Shown piece by piece: positions 25,108-32,683 of a stretch of 39,472 nt of DNA; the stretch's first letter is position 1; each line of letters starts with the position of its first letter. The DNA is taken from assembly GCA_003635185.1 (NCBI GenBank), contig PYJA01000033.1, positions 1-39,472 of the forward strand. Reading direction: 5' to 3'. Source of the stretch: Candidatus Poribacteria bacterium. GTDB lineage: Bacteria; Poribacteria; WGA-4E; WGA-3G. The position numbers were made by a program, and so were the translations under genes. A model generated the notes under the pieces. The model made no database searches and was not told the origin of the DNA. It was given only the letters and a program-made list of their open reading frames with translations.

Positions 25108-25136
25108 TTGACAATAGCACTATTGCAGGGTATAAT
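25108..25136 (+). promoter_or_regulatory. consensus sigma-70 promoter with operator palindrome for the TA module
   Basis: TTGACA (25108-25113), a 17-nt spacer and TATAAT (25131-25136) match the consensus exactly. The spacer holds the palindrome CAATAG-CA-CTATTG (25112-25125), well placed as an operator for autorepression by the antitoxin encoded 31 bp downstream. The second antitoxin copy keeps only the TATAAT part. Confidence 0.8.
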
Positions 25137-25166
25137 AAATCTAAACTTTAACACAAGGAGTCATCC

Positions 25167-25469
25167 ATGGAACAGATTCAGACCGTCAAAATCTATGATT
25201 CGGAATACGAAACAACGTATACTGCTTATGTCCAAAGGAATGGGGATGGTTGGATGGGATGGATACAAGAACATCCTAAAGTAAAGTGCGAAGATACCAC
25301 AAAAGAAACACTCCTGGAAACTCTTGAACAAACGCTTTATGAAACTTTAGAGGCTGACTGGAAAGCATGGGATAAGCAATTAGAAGAAGACATCAAAGCT
25401 GGAAAGCTTGATAAATTGGCCGAAAATGCCCTTGAGGACTTGCGTGCAGGAAAGTGTACCGATCTATAG
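25167..25469 (+). CDS. antitoxin of a type II TA module, HicB-like (copy 1)
   Basis: The 100-residue acidic protein begins MEQIQTVKIYDSEYETTYTA. It then has YVQRNGDGWMGWIQEHP, which matches the HicB-type partial RNase H fold (Y-x-x-x-x-DG-x-x-G-x-x-P). The helical C-terminus (KETLLETLEQTLYETL...EDLRAGKCTDL) would bind a toxin. CAAGGAG precedes the ATG. It is driven by the consensus promoter at 25108. It is about 60% identical to the copy at 25633. Its own toxin (25432-25593) is truncated, so it may act only on the second toxin or as a regulator. Confidence 0.8.
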   Translation: MEQIQTVKIYDSEYETTYTAYVQRNGDGWMGWIQEHPKVKCEDTTKETLLETLEQTLYETLEADWKAWDKQLEEDIKAGKLDKLAENALEDLRAGKCTDL

Positions 25470-25593
25470 AACTGATCAAGCGTTTTGGAAATGCTTTCGT
25501 AATCTTTCACAACAACTTCAACAACGTGCAAACAAGAGTTTCGTCCTCTTGAAGCAGGATTCAAACTCAACATCTCAGATTTTCCACTTCTAA
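25432..25593 (+). pseudogene. truncated RelE/ParE-like toxin fused to a dusB fragment
   Basis: The frame matches the toxin at 25898-26221 for its first 40 residues (FWKCFRNLSQQLQQRANKSF, LLKQDSN). It then jumps at TTCAAA|CTCAACATC into NSTSQIFHF and stops. The last 29 bp (AACTCAACATCTCAGATTTT and on) equal the start of dusB at 26229-26257. The core RVGKRWVVRINRDYRAL, which holds the toxin's basic active region, is gone. So this copy cannot be a functional toxin. Confidence 0.88.
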
Positions 25594-25632
25594 GGGTATA
25601 ATGAATCTAAACTTTAACGCAAGGAGTCATCC

Positions 25633-25935
25633 ATGGAACAGATTCAGACCGTTAAGATCCAGTATCTCGATCCTATGGAAACGTATGCTGCTCACATACA
25701 AAAAAACGGTGATGGGTGGATAGGATGGATACCAGAAGTCCCTGAAGTTAAGGGCGAAGAAGGCACCCAAGAAGAACTGCTAAAAACCCTTGAAAATCGG
25801 CTTCATAAGGTCTTAAAAGCTGAATGGGAAGAATGGTGTGAGCAGCTTGAGGAAGACGTAAAAGCAGGAAAATTGGATCATCTTATTGAGGAGGCTGTTG
25901 AAGATCTCCGAGCAGGTAGGTGCAAAGATCTATAA
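25633..25935 (+). CDS. antitoxin of a type II TA module, HicB-like (copy 2)
   Basis: The 100-residue paralogue of 25167-25469 has the same start MEQIQTVKIQ and the same IQKNGDGWIGWIPEVPEVKG fold core. A more charged C-terminal helix set ends in EDLRAGRCKDL. CAAGGAG precedes the ATG. The upstream region keeps TATAAT but not the TTGACA or operator, because a dusB fragment lies there. It is probably read from the first promoter. The stop overlaps the toxin start by 38 nt. Confidence 0.82.
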   Translation: MEQIQTVKIQYLDPMETYAAHIQKNGDGWIGWIPEVPEVKGEEGTQEELLKTLENRLHKVLKAEWEEWCEQLEEDVKAGKLDHLIEEAVEDLRAGRCKDL

Positions 25936-26221
25936 AACGACACCTTATTTTTGGAGATGTTATCAAAACCTTCCGCGAGTGGTCCAACAACAAGCAGGTA
26001 ATAAGTTTGAACTCCTGAAGCAAGATTCAAAACACCCATCTTTGAATTTGAAGAGAGTGGGTAAGCGTTGGGTTGTACGAATAAATAGAGATTACCGTGC
26101 CTTAGCACGTGAAGAAAATGGGACATTGGTCTGGTTTTGGATAGGAAAGCATGATGAATATATCCTGAATATATCCGAAGAATACGACACCAAGACGACT
26201 AAAAAATTATACTTATGCTAA
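25898..26221 (+). CDS. RelE/ParE-superfamily toxin
   Basis: The 107-residue protein has FWRCYQNLPRVVQQQAGNKF, then SLNLKRVGKRWVVRINRDYR and LVWFWIGKHDEYILNI. This is the beta-sheet core with basic Arg/His residues of RelE/ParE-type toxins (mRNA cleavage or gyrase inhibition; which is not readable). No ATG exists. A TTG at 25898, just after GAGGAGG, is conserved in position in the broken copy (25432), so I take it as the start. It overlaps antitoxin 2 by 38 nt. Its stop overlaps the dusB start (ATGCTAA, 7 nt), tying a core tRNA gene to the toxin's translation. Confidence 0.8.
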   Translation: MKISEQVGAKIYKTTPYFWRCYQNLPRVVQQQAGNKFELLKQDSKHPSLNLKRVGKRWVVRINRDYRALAREENGTLVWFWIGKHDEYILNISEEYDTKTTKKLYLC

Positions 26222-27240
26222 CAATTGGTAAACTCAACATCTCAGATTTTCCACTTCTATTAGCTCCGATGGAAGATGTCAGTGACCCACCCTTTCGCGC
26301 TGTGTGTAAGGAAAACGGCGCGGATCTCATGTATACCGAATTCATCTCTTCTGAAGCACTCATCCGCGATGCTGCACAGAGTGTTGCCAAGTTAGACATC
26401 TTTGAAAACGAAAAACCGATTGGCATCCAAATTTTTGGACACGATATTGAGGTAATGCGGGAATCTGTTGAAATTACTGAACGTGTCCAACCTGACATCA
26501 TTGACATAAATTATGGATGTCCTGTCAAAAAAGTCACACGGAAAGGCGCAGGCGCAGGTATCTTGCAGGACATTCCGAAGATGGTCAAAATGACAGCTGA
26601 GATGGTGAAGACCACTGCGTTGCCGATCACCGTCAAAACGCGGTTGGGATGGGATGATAACACAAAGTATATTGTTGAGGTGGCAGAACGTCTGCAAGAT
26701 GTCGGCATCCGTGCCATTGCAATTCACGGACGGACGCGGTGTCAGATGTATAAAGGGGAGGCAGATTGGACGCTCATCGGAAAAATAAAGGATAATCCAC
26801 GCATGAATATCCCCGTTTTCGGCAACGGTGATGTGGATAGTCCTCAGAAAGCCGCACAGATGCGACAACAATACGGTGTAGACGGTATCATGATTGGTCG
26901 CGCTGCGATCGGCTACCCGTGGATTTTCAATGAGATAAAACACTACTTTGAAACAGGCGAACCGCTTCCACCGCCCTCAATAGATGAGCGCATCGCTGTA
27001 TTTAGGAAGCACTTGGATTTTTCTATCAAGTGGAAGGGATTGAAACTTGGATTAGTAGAAATGCGGCGGCACTATACAAACTATTTTAAAAGCATTCCAC
27101 ATGTCAAACCTTTTCGTACTCGTTTGGTCACCTGCGATAGTTACGATGGCGTTTTAGGAATCGTGGAAGAACTCCGCATGCATGCTTACCGAGCCACAGA
27201 ACGGACGGACCAATTTATGCATAGTCCTTCACGCAATTGA
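26215..27240 (+). CDS. dusB: tRNA-dihydrouridine synthase (DusB/NifR3 family)
   Basis: The 341-residue FMN enzyme reduces uridines in the tRNA D-loop using NADPH. Motifs are LLLAPMEDVSDPPFRAVCKE, the catalytic Cys102 in DINYGCPVKKVTRKGAGAGI, VKTRLGWDD, IAIHGRTRCQMY, PVFGNGDVDSP and DGIMIGRAAIGYPWIF. Length is normal. The ATG overlaps the toxin stop by 7 nt. A 29-bp duplicate of its 5' end lies at 25561-25590 in the truncated toxin copy. dapF follows after 62 bp. Confidence 0.94.
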   Translation: MLTIGKLNISDFPLLLAPMEDVSDPPFRAVCKENGADLMYTEFISSEALIRDAAQSVAKLDIFENEKPIGIQIFGHDIEVMRESVEITERVQPDIIDINYGCPVKKVTRKGAGAGILQDIPKMVKMTAEMVKTTALPITVKTRLGWDDNTKYIVEVAERLQDVGIRAIAIHGRTRCQMYKGEADWTLIGKIKDNPRMNIPVFGNGDVDSPQKAAQMRQQYGVDGIMIGRAAIGYPWIFNEIKHYFETGEPLPPPSIDERIAVFRKHLDFSIKWKGLKLGLVEMRRHYTNYFKSIPHVKPFRTRLVTCDSYDGVLGIVEELRMHAYRATERTDQFMHSPSRN

Positions 27241-27302
27241 AAACTTGACAGAATAGCGGAACAATCCTATCATATAATAAAAGATATAAATAAGGACAGA
27301 AT

Positions 27303-28136
27303 ATGAATAAAATACCCTTTATGAAACTCAGTGGTGCGGGGAATGACTTCGTAATCATCAACAATCTAAACCAAGTCGTTGATAGTGCAGATTCTGAATT
27401 CATGAATTTTGTCACAAAGATATGCCAACGTCGTATGTCAGTGGGTGCTGATGGCGTGCTGCTTGTTGAACCGACAGAAGATGTAGATTTTCGGATGCGT
27501 TACTTCAATGCCGATGGTGGTGAAGTTGAAACCTGTGGAAACGGCGCACGTTGTATCTCTAAATTCGCTTACCTGAACGGTATTGTGTCAGAACAGATGC
27601 AATTTCTGACAAATGCTGGTATTTATGAAGCGGAAATTGTTGATGATAACGTAAAAGTACGTATGAGCGATCCGACAGATATTCGGATTAATGTTCCACT
27701 TCGTCTTGAAGATGGAGTCCATAATGTAGGTTTTGCAAATAGCGGTGTACCGCATGTTGTATTCTTTGTAGATGACTTGGAAACGACTGATGTTTTTGAT
27801 CTCGGACAACAAACACGTTATCATAACGATTTTAAGCCCGCAGGTACCAATGCGAATTTTATCTGTATCCATTCACAAGAACTGATTGAAATTCGCACGT
27901 ATGAACGAGGCGTTGAAAATGAGACACTCGCTTGTGGCACAGGTTCCATTGCCTCAGCTATTGTATCTGCAACTTTGGGGAAGGTAAAATCACCTGTTTC
28001 TGTCAAAACAGCGAGCGGTGTCGTTTTGAAAATACATTTTGATTTGGAAAACGACGAAGCCAAAAACGTGTATCTTGAAGGCGATGCGCGCGTAATATTT
28101 GCAGGCGAACTTACATCGGAAGCATGGGATTATTAG
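27303..28136 (+). CDS. dapF: diaminopimelate epimerase
   Basis: The 277-residue enzyme interconverts LL- and meso-diaminopimelate, a late step of lysine and peptidoglycan synthesis. Signature pieces are MKLSGAGNDFVIINN, ETCGNGARC with catalytic Cys78, and ETLACGTGS with the second catalytic Cys. Both cysteines are present, so it looks active. AAGGAC precedes the ATG. dapA follows, so the two lysine/DAP genes form a unit, probably with dusB. Confidence 0.95.
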   Translation: MNKIPFMKLSGAGNDFVIINNLNQVVDSADSEFMNFVTKICQRRMSVGADGVLLVEPTEDVDFRMRYFNADGGEVETCGNGARCISKFAYLNGIVSEQMQFLTNAGIYEAEIVDDNVKVRMSDPTDIRINVPLRLEDGVHNVGFANSGVPHVVFFVDDLETTDVFDLGQQTRYHNDFKPAGTNANFICIHSQELIEIRTYERGVENETLACGTGSIASAIVSATLGKVKSPVSVKTASGVVLKIHFDLENDEAKNVYLEGDARVIFAGELTSEAWDY

Positions 28137-28142
28137 AAGGCT

Positions 28143-28160
28143 GGCACAGTTCATTGTGCC
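28143..28160 (+). repeat. GGCACA-GTTCAT-TGTGCC hairpin
   Basis: This is an 18-bp perfect hairpin in the dapF-dapA gap. It is close in sequence to GCACAATTCATTGTGC at 17113-17128. No T-run follows, so it is not a standard terminator; it could be a processing or pausing site or a repeat remnant. Confidence 0.6.
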
Positions 28161-28183
28161 GTAGTTATCAAGGAGGGATTTAA

Positions 28184-29059
28184 ATGTTTGAGGGCTCTTA
28201 TGTTGCACTCGTTACACCATTTAAGGACGATGAATCGTTAGATGAAGCAAAACTGAAAGAATTGATTCAGTTTCAGATTGAAGGCGGCACACACGGCATC
28301 GTCCCGTGTGGGACAACAGGTGAATCCCCCGCCCTTTCAGAAGCTGAACACGACAGAGTCATAGAAATCACCGTTGAAACGGTAAATAGACGTGTGCCTG
28401 TCATCGCTGGTACTGGCTCAAATTCAACGACACGCACGCTACGCGCGACAGAACATGCCAAAGCTGCAGGTGCGGATGCTGCACTGATTGTCACCCCTTA
28501 TTACAACAAACCTACGCAAGAGGGGTTATACGCGCACTATATGAAAGTTGCCGACACAGTAGATATACCGATTGTTGTCTATAACGTTCCGGGACGATGT
28601 GGTACAGACATCCTCTCTCCCACGATTGCACGTCTCGCTGAACATCCAAACATCGTTGCGCTTAAAGAGGCGACAGGTGAACTCAAACGCGCAAGTGAAG
28701 TTGTCAATCTATGTCCCGATGACTTTGTTGTGTTATCAGGCGATGATGTTAACACACTGCCGATTATGGCAGTAGGTGGAAAAGGGGTTATTTCGGTTGT
28801 CGCAAACATTGCACCCGCTGATATTGCTGAAATGTGCAACGCCTTTCATGCAGGAAATCTTGAACTTGCTCGGAAACTCCACTATAAAACCTTGCCGTTA
28901 GCGGTTAATCTATTTATTGAAACGAATCCTATTCCGGCGAAAACAGCGTTAATGTTGATGGAGAAACTCAATGGAAAAGTCCGGCTTCCGCTTGCACCGA
29001 TGGTGTCTGCCAATCTTGAATCCCTCCGTAAGACGCTTGTGGAAACAGGATTGATTTAA
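28184..29059 (+). CDS. dapA: 4-hydroxy-tetrahydrodipicolinate synthase
   Basis: The 291-residue TIM-barrel aldolase condenses pyruvate and aspartate semialdehyde, the first committed step of DAP/lysine synthesis. Visible are GTTGESPALS (Thr pair at 44-45), PYYNKPTQEGLYAHY, VVYNVPGRCG (Tyr133) and VALKEATGE with Schiff-base Lys161. All catalytic residues are present and length is normal. AGGAGG precedes the ATG. It shares the transcription direction of dapF, with 47 bp between them. Confidence 0.96.
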   Translation: MFEGSYVALVTPFKDDESLDEAKLKELIQFQIEGGTHGIVPCGTTGESPALSEAEHDRVIEITVETVNRRVPVIAGTGSNSTTRTLRATEHAKAAGADAALIVTPYYNKPTQEGLYAHYMKVADTVDIPIVVYNVPGRCGTDILSPTIARLAEHPNIVALKEATGELKRASEVVNLCPDDFVVLSGDDVNTLPIMAVGGKGVISVVANIAPADIAEMCNAFHAGNLELARKLHYKTLPLAVNLFIETNPIPAKTALMLMEKLNGKVRLPLAPMVSANLESLRKTLVETGLI

Positions 29060-29174
29060 TTGTGCTAAACTTTGGGCAATTTTAAAAGTTTCTGTCCGGT
29101 AGGTTAGGTTAAATGAAACGCTGGACAGCTCAGAAAGATTCTGGGACACATTTCGCCCCGCTGGTGAAAGAGGT

Positions 29175-29405
29175 GTGGATCATTGGACTTCTATAAACAT
29201 TTCGCCCCGCTGGAACTACTACTGCCAAGATATTTTTTTCGGGTTCTTTCAGTTTACTAAACCTGTTGTTGAAGAACCGAAGGTATCCTTTAAAGATGAT
29301 ATTATGCCAATTCTTGTTGTGAGATGTGCTATACAAGGATGCCGCCTCGTTGGACATTTCACAAACCTTTACCTACCCACTACGATACTTTTGATGTTGT
29401 GTTAA
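29175..29405 (+). pseudogene. fragment resembling a C-type cytochrome-like/planctomycete cytochrome domain
   Basis: A short open frame contains VEEPKVSFKDDIMPILVVRC and then AIQGC, a pattern seen at the start of cytochrome-C-like domains (VSFxxDIxPILxxxCxxxGCH). The second half drifts out of frame (YLPTTILLMLC, where DLTTYDTLM would be expected). No haem CxxCH is present. With no ribosome site and no continuation, I read it as a gene remnant in the 630-bp gap after dapA. Confidence 0.4.
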
Positions 29406-29457
29406 TGCCAAAATTGACATTTCAAGATTAACTCACCAAATTCTACATAATTTTCAA

Positions 29458-29520
29458 ACTACGCAAATTTTGCCTGATTTACTATGCAATTTTTTCGCAG
29501 TATGCAAATTTTGCGTAGTA
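29458..29520 (+). promoter_or_regulatory. three palindromic enhancer-like sites upstream of the sigma-54 promoter
   Basis: Three related sites lie in tandem: ACTACGCAAATTTTGC (29458-29473), TATGCAATTTTTTCGCAGTA (29483-29502) and TATGCAAATTTTGCGTAGT (29501-29519). Consensus is near TAYGCAAATTTTGCGTA, which is close to self-complementary. They sit 40-105 bp upstream of the -24/-12 box, a usual distance for activator binding. A similar CGCAAATCTGC lies in the promoter of the activator gene at 32609. Confidence 0.7.
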
Positions 29521-29560
29521 AAACAAATGATAAAACCCTTTAACGATACAATTCTTGAAT

Positions 29561-29575
29561 TGGCACGGAAATTGC
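29561..29575 (+). promoter_or_regulatory. sigma-54 (-24/-12) promoter
   Basis: TGGCAC-GGAAA-TTGC fits the sigma-54 consensus in every base, with GG and GC ten nucleotides apart (29562 and 29574). Start of transcription would be near 29587. A leader of about 100 nt follows, with a CTGAG-AAGTT-CTCAG hairpin. It is the only such match I noticed in the window. Confidence 0.88.
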
Positions 29576-29689
29576 GCGTATAGTTTCACAAGGCTGAGAA
29601 GTTCTCAGTCAGAAACAGAGTGTTTTTCCTTAATCGTCTACACAACATGTTTAATTTGCCTGAAAGTTTTTAACAAAGGAGGTATAATT

Positions 29690-29893
29690 GTGAAAAAAAG
29701 AATTTTTACACAAAATACAGATATAGCATTCGTCGCTGCAGGTGGTGGACTTACCGTTATCTCGTACTTTGCACTCTTTTTTTCAGGAGTACGGGATCCA
29801 CCTCAGTATCATAGCATTGGCTATATCGCTCTGGGGTTTCTTGTCCCTAAAACAGATGGACACACCATCACAAGTACCCCCGAAACTGAATAG
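29690..29893 (+). CDS. small membrane protein, first gene of sigma-54 operon
   Basis: The 67-residue protein begins MKKRIFTQNTDIAFVAAGGG. A hydrophobic stretch (FVAAGGGLTVISYFALFFSG) follows, then a second weaker one (IGYIALGFLV), and a Thr-rich polar tail. GTG start at 29690 with a perfect AAAGGAGG seven bases before. No family is recognised. It is the first gene after the sigma-54 promoter. Confidence 0.7.
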   Translation: MKKRIFTQNTDIAFVAAGGGLTVISYFALFFSGVRDPPQYHSIGYIALGFLVPKTDGHTITSTPETE

Positions 29894-29899
29894 GCAGCA

Positions 29900-30181
29900 G
29901 TGGCGAAAGATAGGTTCACCGTGGCACTTATTATTTGTATTGGTGGTGGGCTGCTGATCGGCGCAAACGCTATCAAAAGCAACACCAAGAACCCACCGCC
30001 TTGCATGCAACGGATACAACCGGACTGTATAAAGGATATGCCTGAACCGGTTTGTCCACCTCAACAAGAACGTGTCCCTTGTCCGCTGGACGCAATTCAA
30101 CATCACGTCCCTTGTCCGCTGGACGCAATTCAACATTACGTTCCTTGCCCGTTGGACACAGCGAGGCAAAGGGATAACTGA
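29900..30181 (+). CDS. secreted/anchored Cys-Pro-rich repeat protein
   Basis: The 93-residue protein has a GTG start at 29900, a hydrophobic N-terminus (VALIICIGGGLLIGANA) and then a Cys/Pro-rich domain. The C-terminal half holds three 11-residue repeats, VPCPLDAIQHH, VPCPLDAIQHY and VPCPLDTARQR, encoded by 33-bp DNA repeats that are almost identical in the first two. Four more Cys and Pro residues precede them. It starts 7 nt after the previous stop. No family is recognised; the repeat gives a Cys every 11 residues, which suggests disulfide or metal links outside the cytoplasm. Confidence 0.65.
   Translation: MAKDRFTVALIICIGGGLLIGANAIKSNTKNPPPCMQRIQPDCIKDMPEPVCPPQQERVPCPLDAIQHHVPCPLDAIQHYVPCPLDTARQRDN
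30076..30165 (+). repeat. 33-bp tandem repeat, three copies
   Basis: The unit CGTCCCTTGTCCGCTGGACG plus CAATTCAACATYA is repeated twice almost exactly, with a third diverged unit. It encodes the VPCPLDAIQH(H/Y) repeats. Confidence 0.85.
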
Positions 30182-30201
30182 GAACAAAGGAGTTTATAAT
30201 C

Positions 30202-30975
30202 ATGTTAACTTTGAAAAAGAACTGGCATTGGATGCTTTTTGTTCTTGTTATTTTTGGAGGTATTGGTGTCGTCTTGTTTACACAGTTGAACACCGATACT
30301 GAACCGAAAACCGTATATAAACTACCATCAGAGGAAACGCTACAAAAAATCCGGGAGAAGGCGGCTGCACGGAAAGCACAAGCGGATGATGGAACGAACA
30401 GACCGCCACCCCCCGGTGAAACACATGAAACCGGGTATTGGCACGGGGATCATTGGCACCGCACTGCCCCATCCGTTAACGAAAAGCAGGCAGCGCGGGA
30501 CGGGACAAATGTCCTCCCCAGCACAACTGAGAACCCGAAACGCCGAAAGTGGTTACGGGAAGGAGAGGTCAAACCCGGCCATTTCTATTCCTTTGACGAA
30601 GATGGATACCTTGTTTGTGATGAAAATGGTAACCTTATTCAAACACCCTACGGTGATCCTGCTTTTCATATATTCACAACGATTGGGTTTAGACCCACTT
30701 ACGAGGAATACCAGGAATACAAAAAGTTAGTGACACAAGGTAATGCCGCTTATATGGCGGGAAACATGGCAGAATACAATCGGTTAGTCGCTGAAGTTTT
30801 ACAATTTCGTAGAGATCACCAAGGTGAAGTTCCTGACCTAACAGCATCAACTGTCTTCCCAGATGATCATACCCCCGCTACCCCCGAAGCCAATGCTCGT
30901 TTCGACCGTATGGTAGTCGAAAAGCACAATCAACTCTATAGGGAGTGGGGATTAGGGTACTTACTTGAAGATTAG
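30202..30975 (+). CDS. membrane-anchored periplasmic protein with His-rich GYWHGDHWH segment
   Basis: The 257-residue protein has one N-terminal membrane helix (WMLFVLVIFGGIGVVLF) and then a low-complexity Lys/Ala stretch. A PPPPGETHETGYWHGDHWHR segment follows, with four His and two Trp near residues 72-86 and a likely metal-binding character. The rest is soluble with FYSFDEDGYLVCDENGNL and a C-terminal helical part (EYQEYKKLVTQGNAAYMAGN). CAAAGGAG precedes the ATG. No annotated family is recognised. It is the third gene of the sigma-54 operon. Confidence 0.75.
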   Translation: MLTLKKNWHWMLFVLVIFGGIGVVLFTQLNTDTEPKTVYKLPSEETLQKIREKAAARKAQADDGTNRPPPPGETHETGYWHGDHWHRTAPSVNEKQAARDGTNVLPSTTENPKRRKWLREGEVKPGHFYSFDEDGYLVCDENGNLIQTPYGDPAFHIFTTIGFRPTYEEYQEYKKLVTQGNAAYMAGNMAEYNRLVAEVLQFRRDHQGEVPDLTASTVFPDDHTPATPEANARFDRMVVEKHNQLYREWGLGYLLED

Positions 30976-31014
30976 ATTCCAACGATTTTACACATTTTTA
31001 GGAGGTTTTACAAA

Positions 31015-32298
31015 ATGTTCCGAAAAACGATTTTCACTTTGATTATAGTGCTAACGCTAATGGTAAACTCAAATGAGGTGTCCAAAGCAGGCTTTTTTGA
31101 TGATTCCATTGATTTTGACAAAGGTGCTGTTGCTGCGTGGTGGGAATGTGACGTATCAGACTATTACAAAGTTAAAAGCTGCAGCATAACTGGTGATCAT
31201 GATGCGTCGGACACCTGTACGGGCAGTTCTTACCATAATGTTTCAGAAAACTGGAAAAACAAACCCGAACAGATTGTGGTGAATGGTGTTGCCAACTATG
31301 AAGGGAATGGCTATGTCCGTTTCTCTGCCACAGGTGGACGGATAACATTAAATGGTGGTGTCTATCAACAACTCACCTCCAGGACTACCGCTGGGGAACC
31401 CGTAGGAAGCATGCCTCAACTCAAAAAGAAAGGCAGTAATAAAAAGAAGCCGAGATATACCCTTGTTCACGGCACAGGCACCGTTCGAAAGGCCGTATAT
31501 AAACTGGGTACACCGACATTGATTGGCAGTTATACCCTAACTGTTGATAGTGGGACTGCCATCGGAGACGGTTTTGAGGCATCTGGTGGTGCTTATGTCG
31601 AAATCTCCGCAACTACAGGTGTTACAGAATTTTCGGTTACAGGAACTTACGGGGTGACTGTTGAGTGGAGCAAAGGACGTGAAGTCACCACCACAGGGAT
31701 ACTCAGCAATAGTTGGGATTGGCAGGTCAGTGAAAAAAACATGTGCAATTCACACAATCCCCCGCAAGAGATTAGCGAGGTTCATGCCCATCATTGGATA
31801 TGTCCCGAAGGATCTGGCAGCATGAACGGTGGTTGTGGTGCTCACATCCAATGTGGGAATCCTGAATCAAATATCCCTGACTATCATAAGTTACAGGATG
31901 TCTGTCCTGGACCTTCCACGGATCCCTCAGGACACTGTAGCGTGGGAGCACCCTATCGGAAGTGCACACATAGTTGTGAGTACTACAGCCCTGACGATGA
32001 TAGCAATGACGAACCGATATACTGTGCCAGGGAACTTTGTGGCAAAGTTGTCAGTGATCCCTATGAGCACTATATTAAATGCGGCACACAGGATGCTTCT
32101 AATGCCCCTTCTTGTGGTCAAAAATTCTGGAGTTGTGTCCCGACAATTTATGATCGTCACAAGCCAAGGTCCTGCGACAAAAGCGTCAGAAACGATGATG
32201 GAACACATTCCGAATGTCCGGCATACCTTCGGAATTGCAAACACATCAAGGGATACCATACGGTGTCATGGAAGACGTGGCATCACTCAAATGACTAA
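31015..32298 (+). CDS. secreted Cys-rich protein, last gene of sigma-54 operon
   Basis: The 427-residue protein has a signal peptide (IFTLIIVLTLMVNSNEVSKA). The N-terminal two-thirds is beta-rich (VRFSATGGRITLNGGVYQQL; TGVTEFSVTGTYGVTVEWSK). From about residue 240 there is a Cys/His-rich tail with roughly 20 Cys, in patterns such as CGAHIQCG, CSVGAPYRKC, CARELCGKV and CGQKFWSC. These could bind zinc or form disulfides. TAGGAGG precedes the ATG. A terminator follows at 32326. No known family is recognised; it is probably the main exported product of the operon. Confidence 0.78.
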   Translation: MFRKTIFTLIIVLTLMVNSNEVSKAGFFDDSIDFDKGAVAAWWECDVSDYYKVKSCSITGDHDASDTCTGSSYHNVSENWKNKPEQIVVNGVANYEGNGYVRFSATGGRITLNGGVYQQLTSRTTAGEPVGSMPQLKKKGSNKKKPRYTLVHGTGTVRKAVYKLGTPTLIGSYTLTVDSGTAIGDGFEASGGAYVEISATTGVTEFSVTGTYGVTVEWSKGREVTTTGILSNSWDWQVSEKNMCNSHNPPQEISEVHAHHWICPEGSGSMNGGCGAHIQCGNPESNIPDYHKLQDVCPGPSTDPSGHCSVGAPYRKCTHSCEYYSPDDDSNDEPIYCARELCGKVVSDPYEHYIKCGTQDASNAPSCGQKFWSCVPTIYDRHKPRSCDKSVRNDDGTHSECPAYLRNCKHIKGYHTVSWKTWHHSND

Positions 32299-32325
32299 CC
32301 CTCGTAAGATGAATTCACAGCTTAC

Positions 32326-32358
32326 AGGCAGGTCCCCTTTTGGGTGCCTGCCTTTTTT
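32326..32358 (+). terminator. rho-independent terminator of the sigma-54 operon
   Basis: GGCAGGTCCC-CTTTT-GGGTGCCTGCC is followed at once by TTTTTT. It lies 28 bp after the stop of the Cys-rich secreted protein. Confidence 0.85.
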
Positions 32359-32429
32359 GTTGGTGCCTATGGCGTTTGCGTGCCCAATGCATCATTTTAT
32401 GCACTCTTTCCGACCTAATTTTTTCTCTT

Positions 32430-32562
32430 CAGGACTTACGCAGTTTCTCTTAAAGTCCCACTGATAAGGGGGATTTAGGGGGTTAAATCACTGAAATATC
32501 ATTGAAATAACGACTTTTTAACCCTCCTAACCCCTCTTATCAAGGGGGAATGCGTAAGTCCT
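32430..32562. mobile_element. 133-bp MITE, copy 1 (reverse orientation)
   Basis: The ends CAGGACTTACGCA and TGCGTAAGTCCT are inverted. Inside, a second inverted pair CCCCCTTATC/GATAAGGGGG nearly makes a full hairpin. It matches the copies at 37533 and 39102 when reversed. Here no clean target duplication is seen and the last G is lost. Confidence 0.88.
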
Positions 32563-32597
32563 ATTCAATATTCTGTGTAAATCCTTTTATAATTCGT

Positions 32598-32625
32598 TTG
32601 ACATTTTTCGCAAATCTGCTATGCT
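32598..32625 (+). promoter_or_regulatory. sigma-70-type promoter of the sigma-54 activator gene
   Basis: TTGACA (32598-32603), 16 nt, TATGCT (32620-32625). The spacer holds CGCAAATCTGC, close to the enhancer-like sites at 29458-29520, which could let the activator control its own gene. The -10 covers an ATG at 32621, so translation must start later. Confidence 0.6.
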
Positions 32626-32683
32626 AATTGGTAAGACAAACACGTCCGAAAATGCACCTATTTTTGATGCGTGTGGATATCCT

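Noticed and set aside
28143-28160. Terminator between dapF and dapA
   Set aside because: The hairpin has no T-run and resembles a dispersed repeat at 17113.
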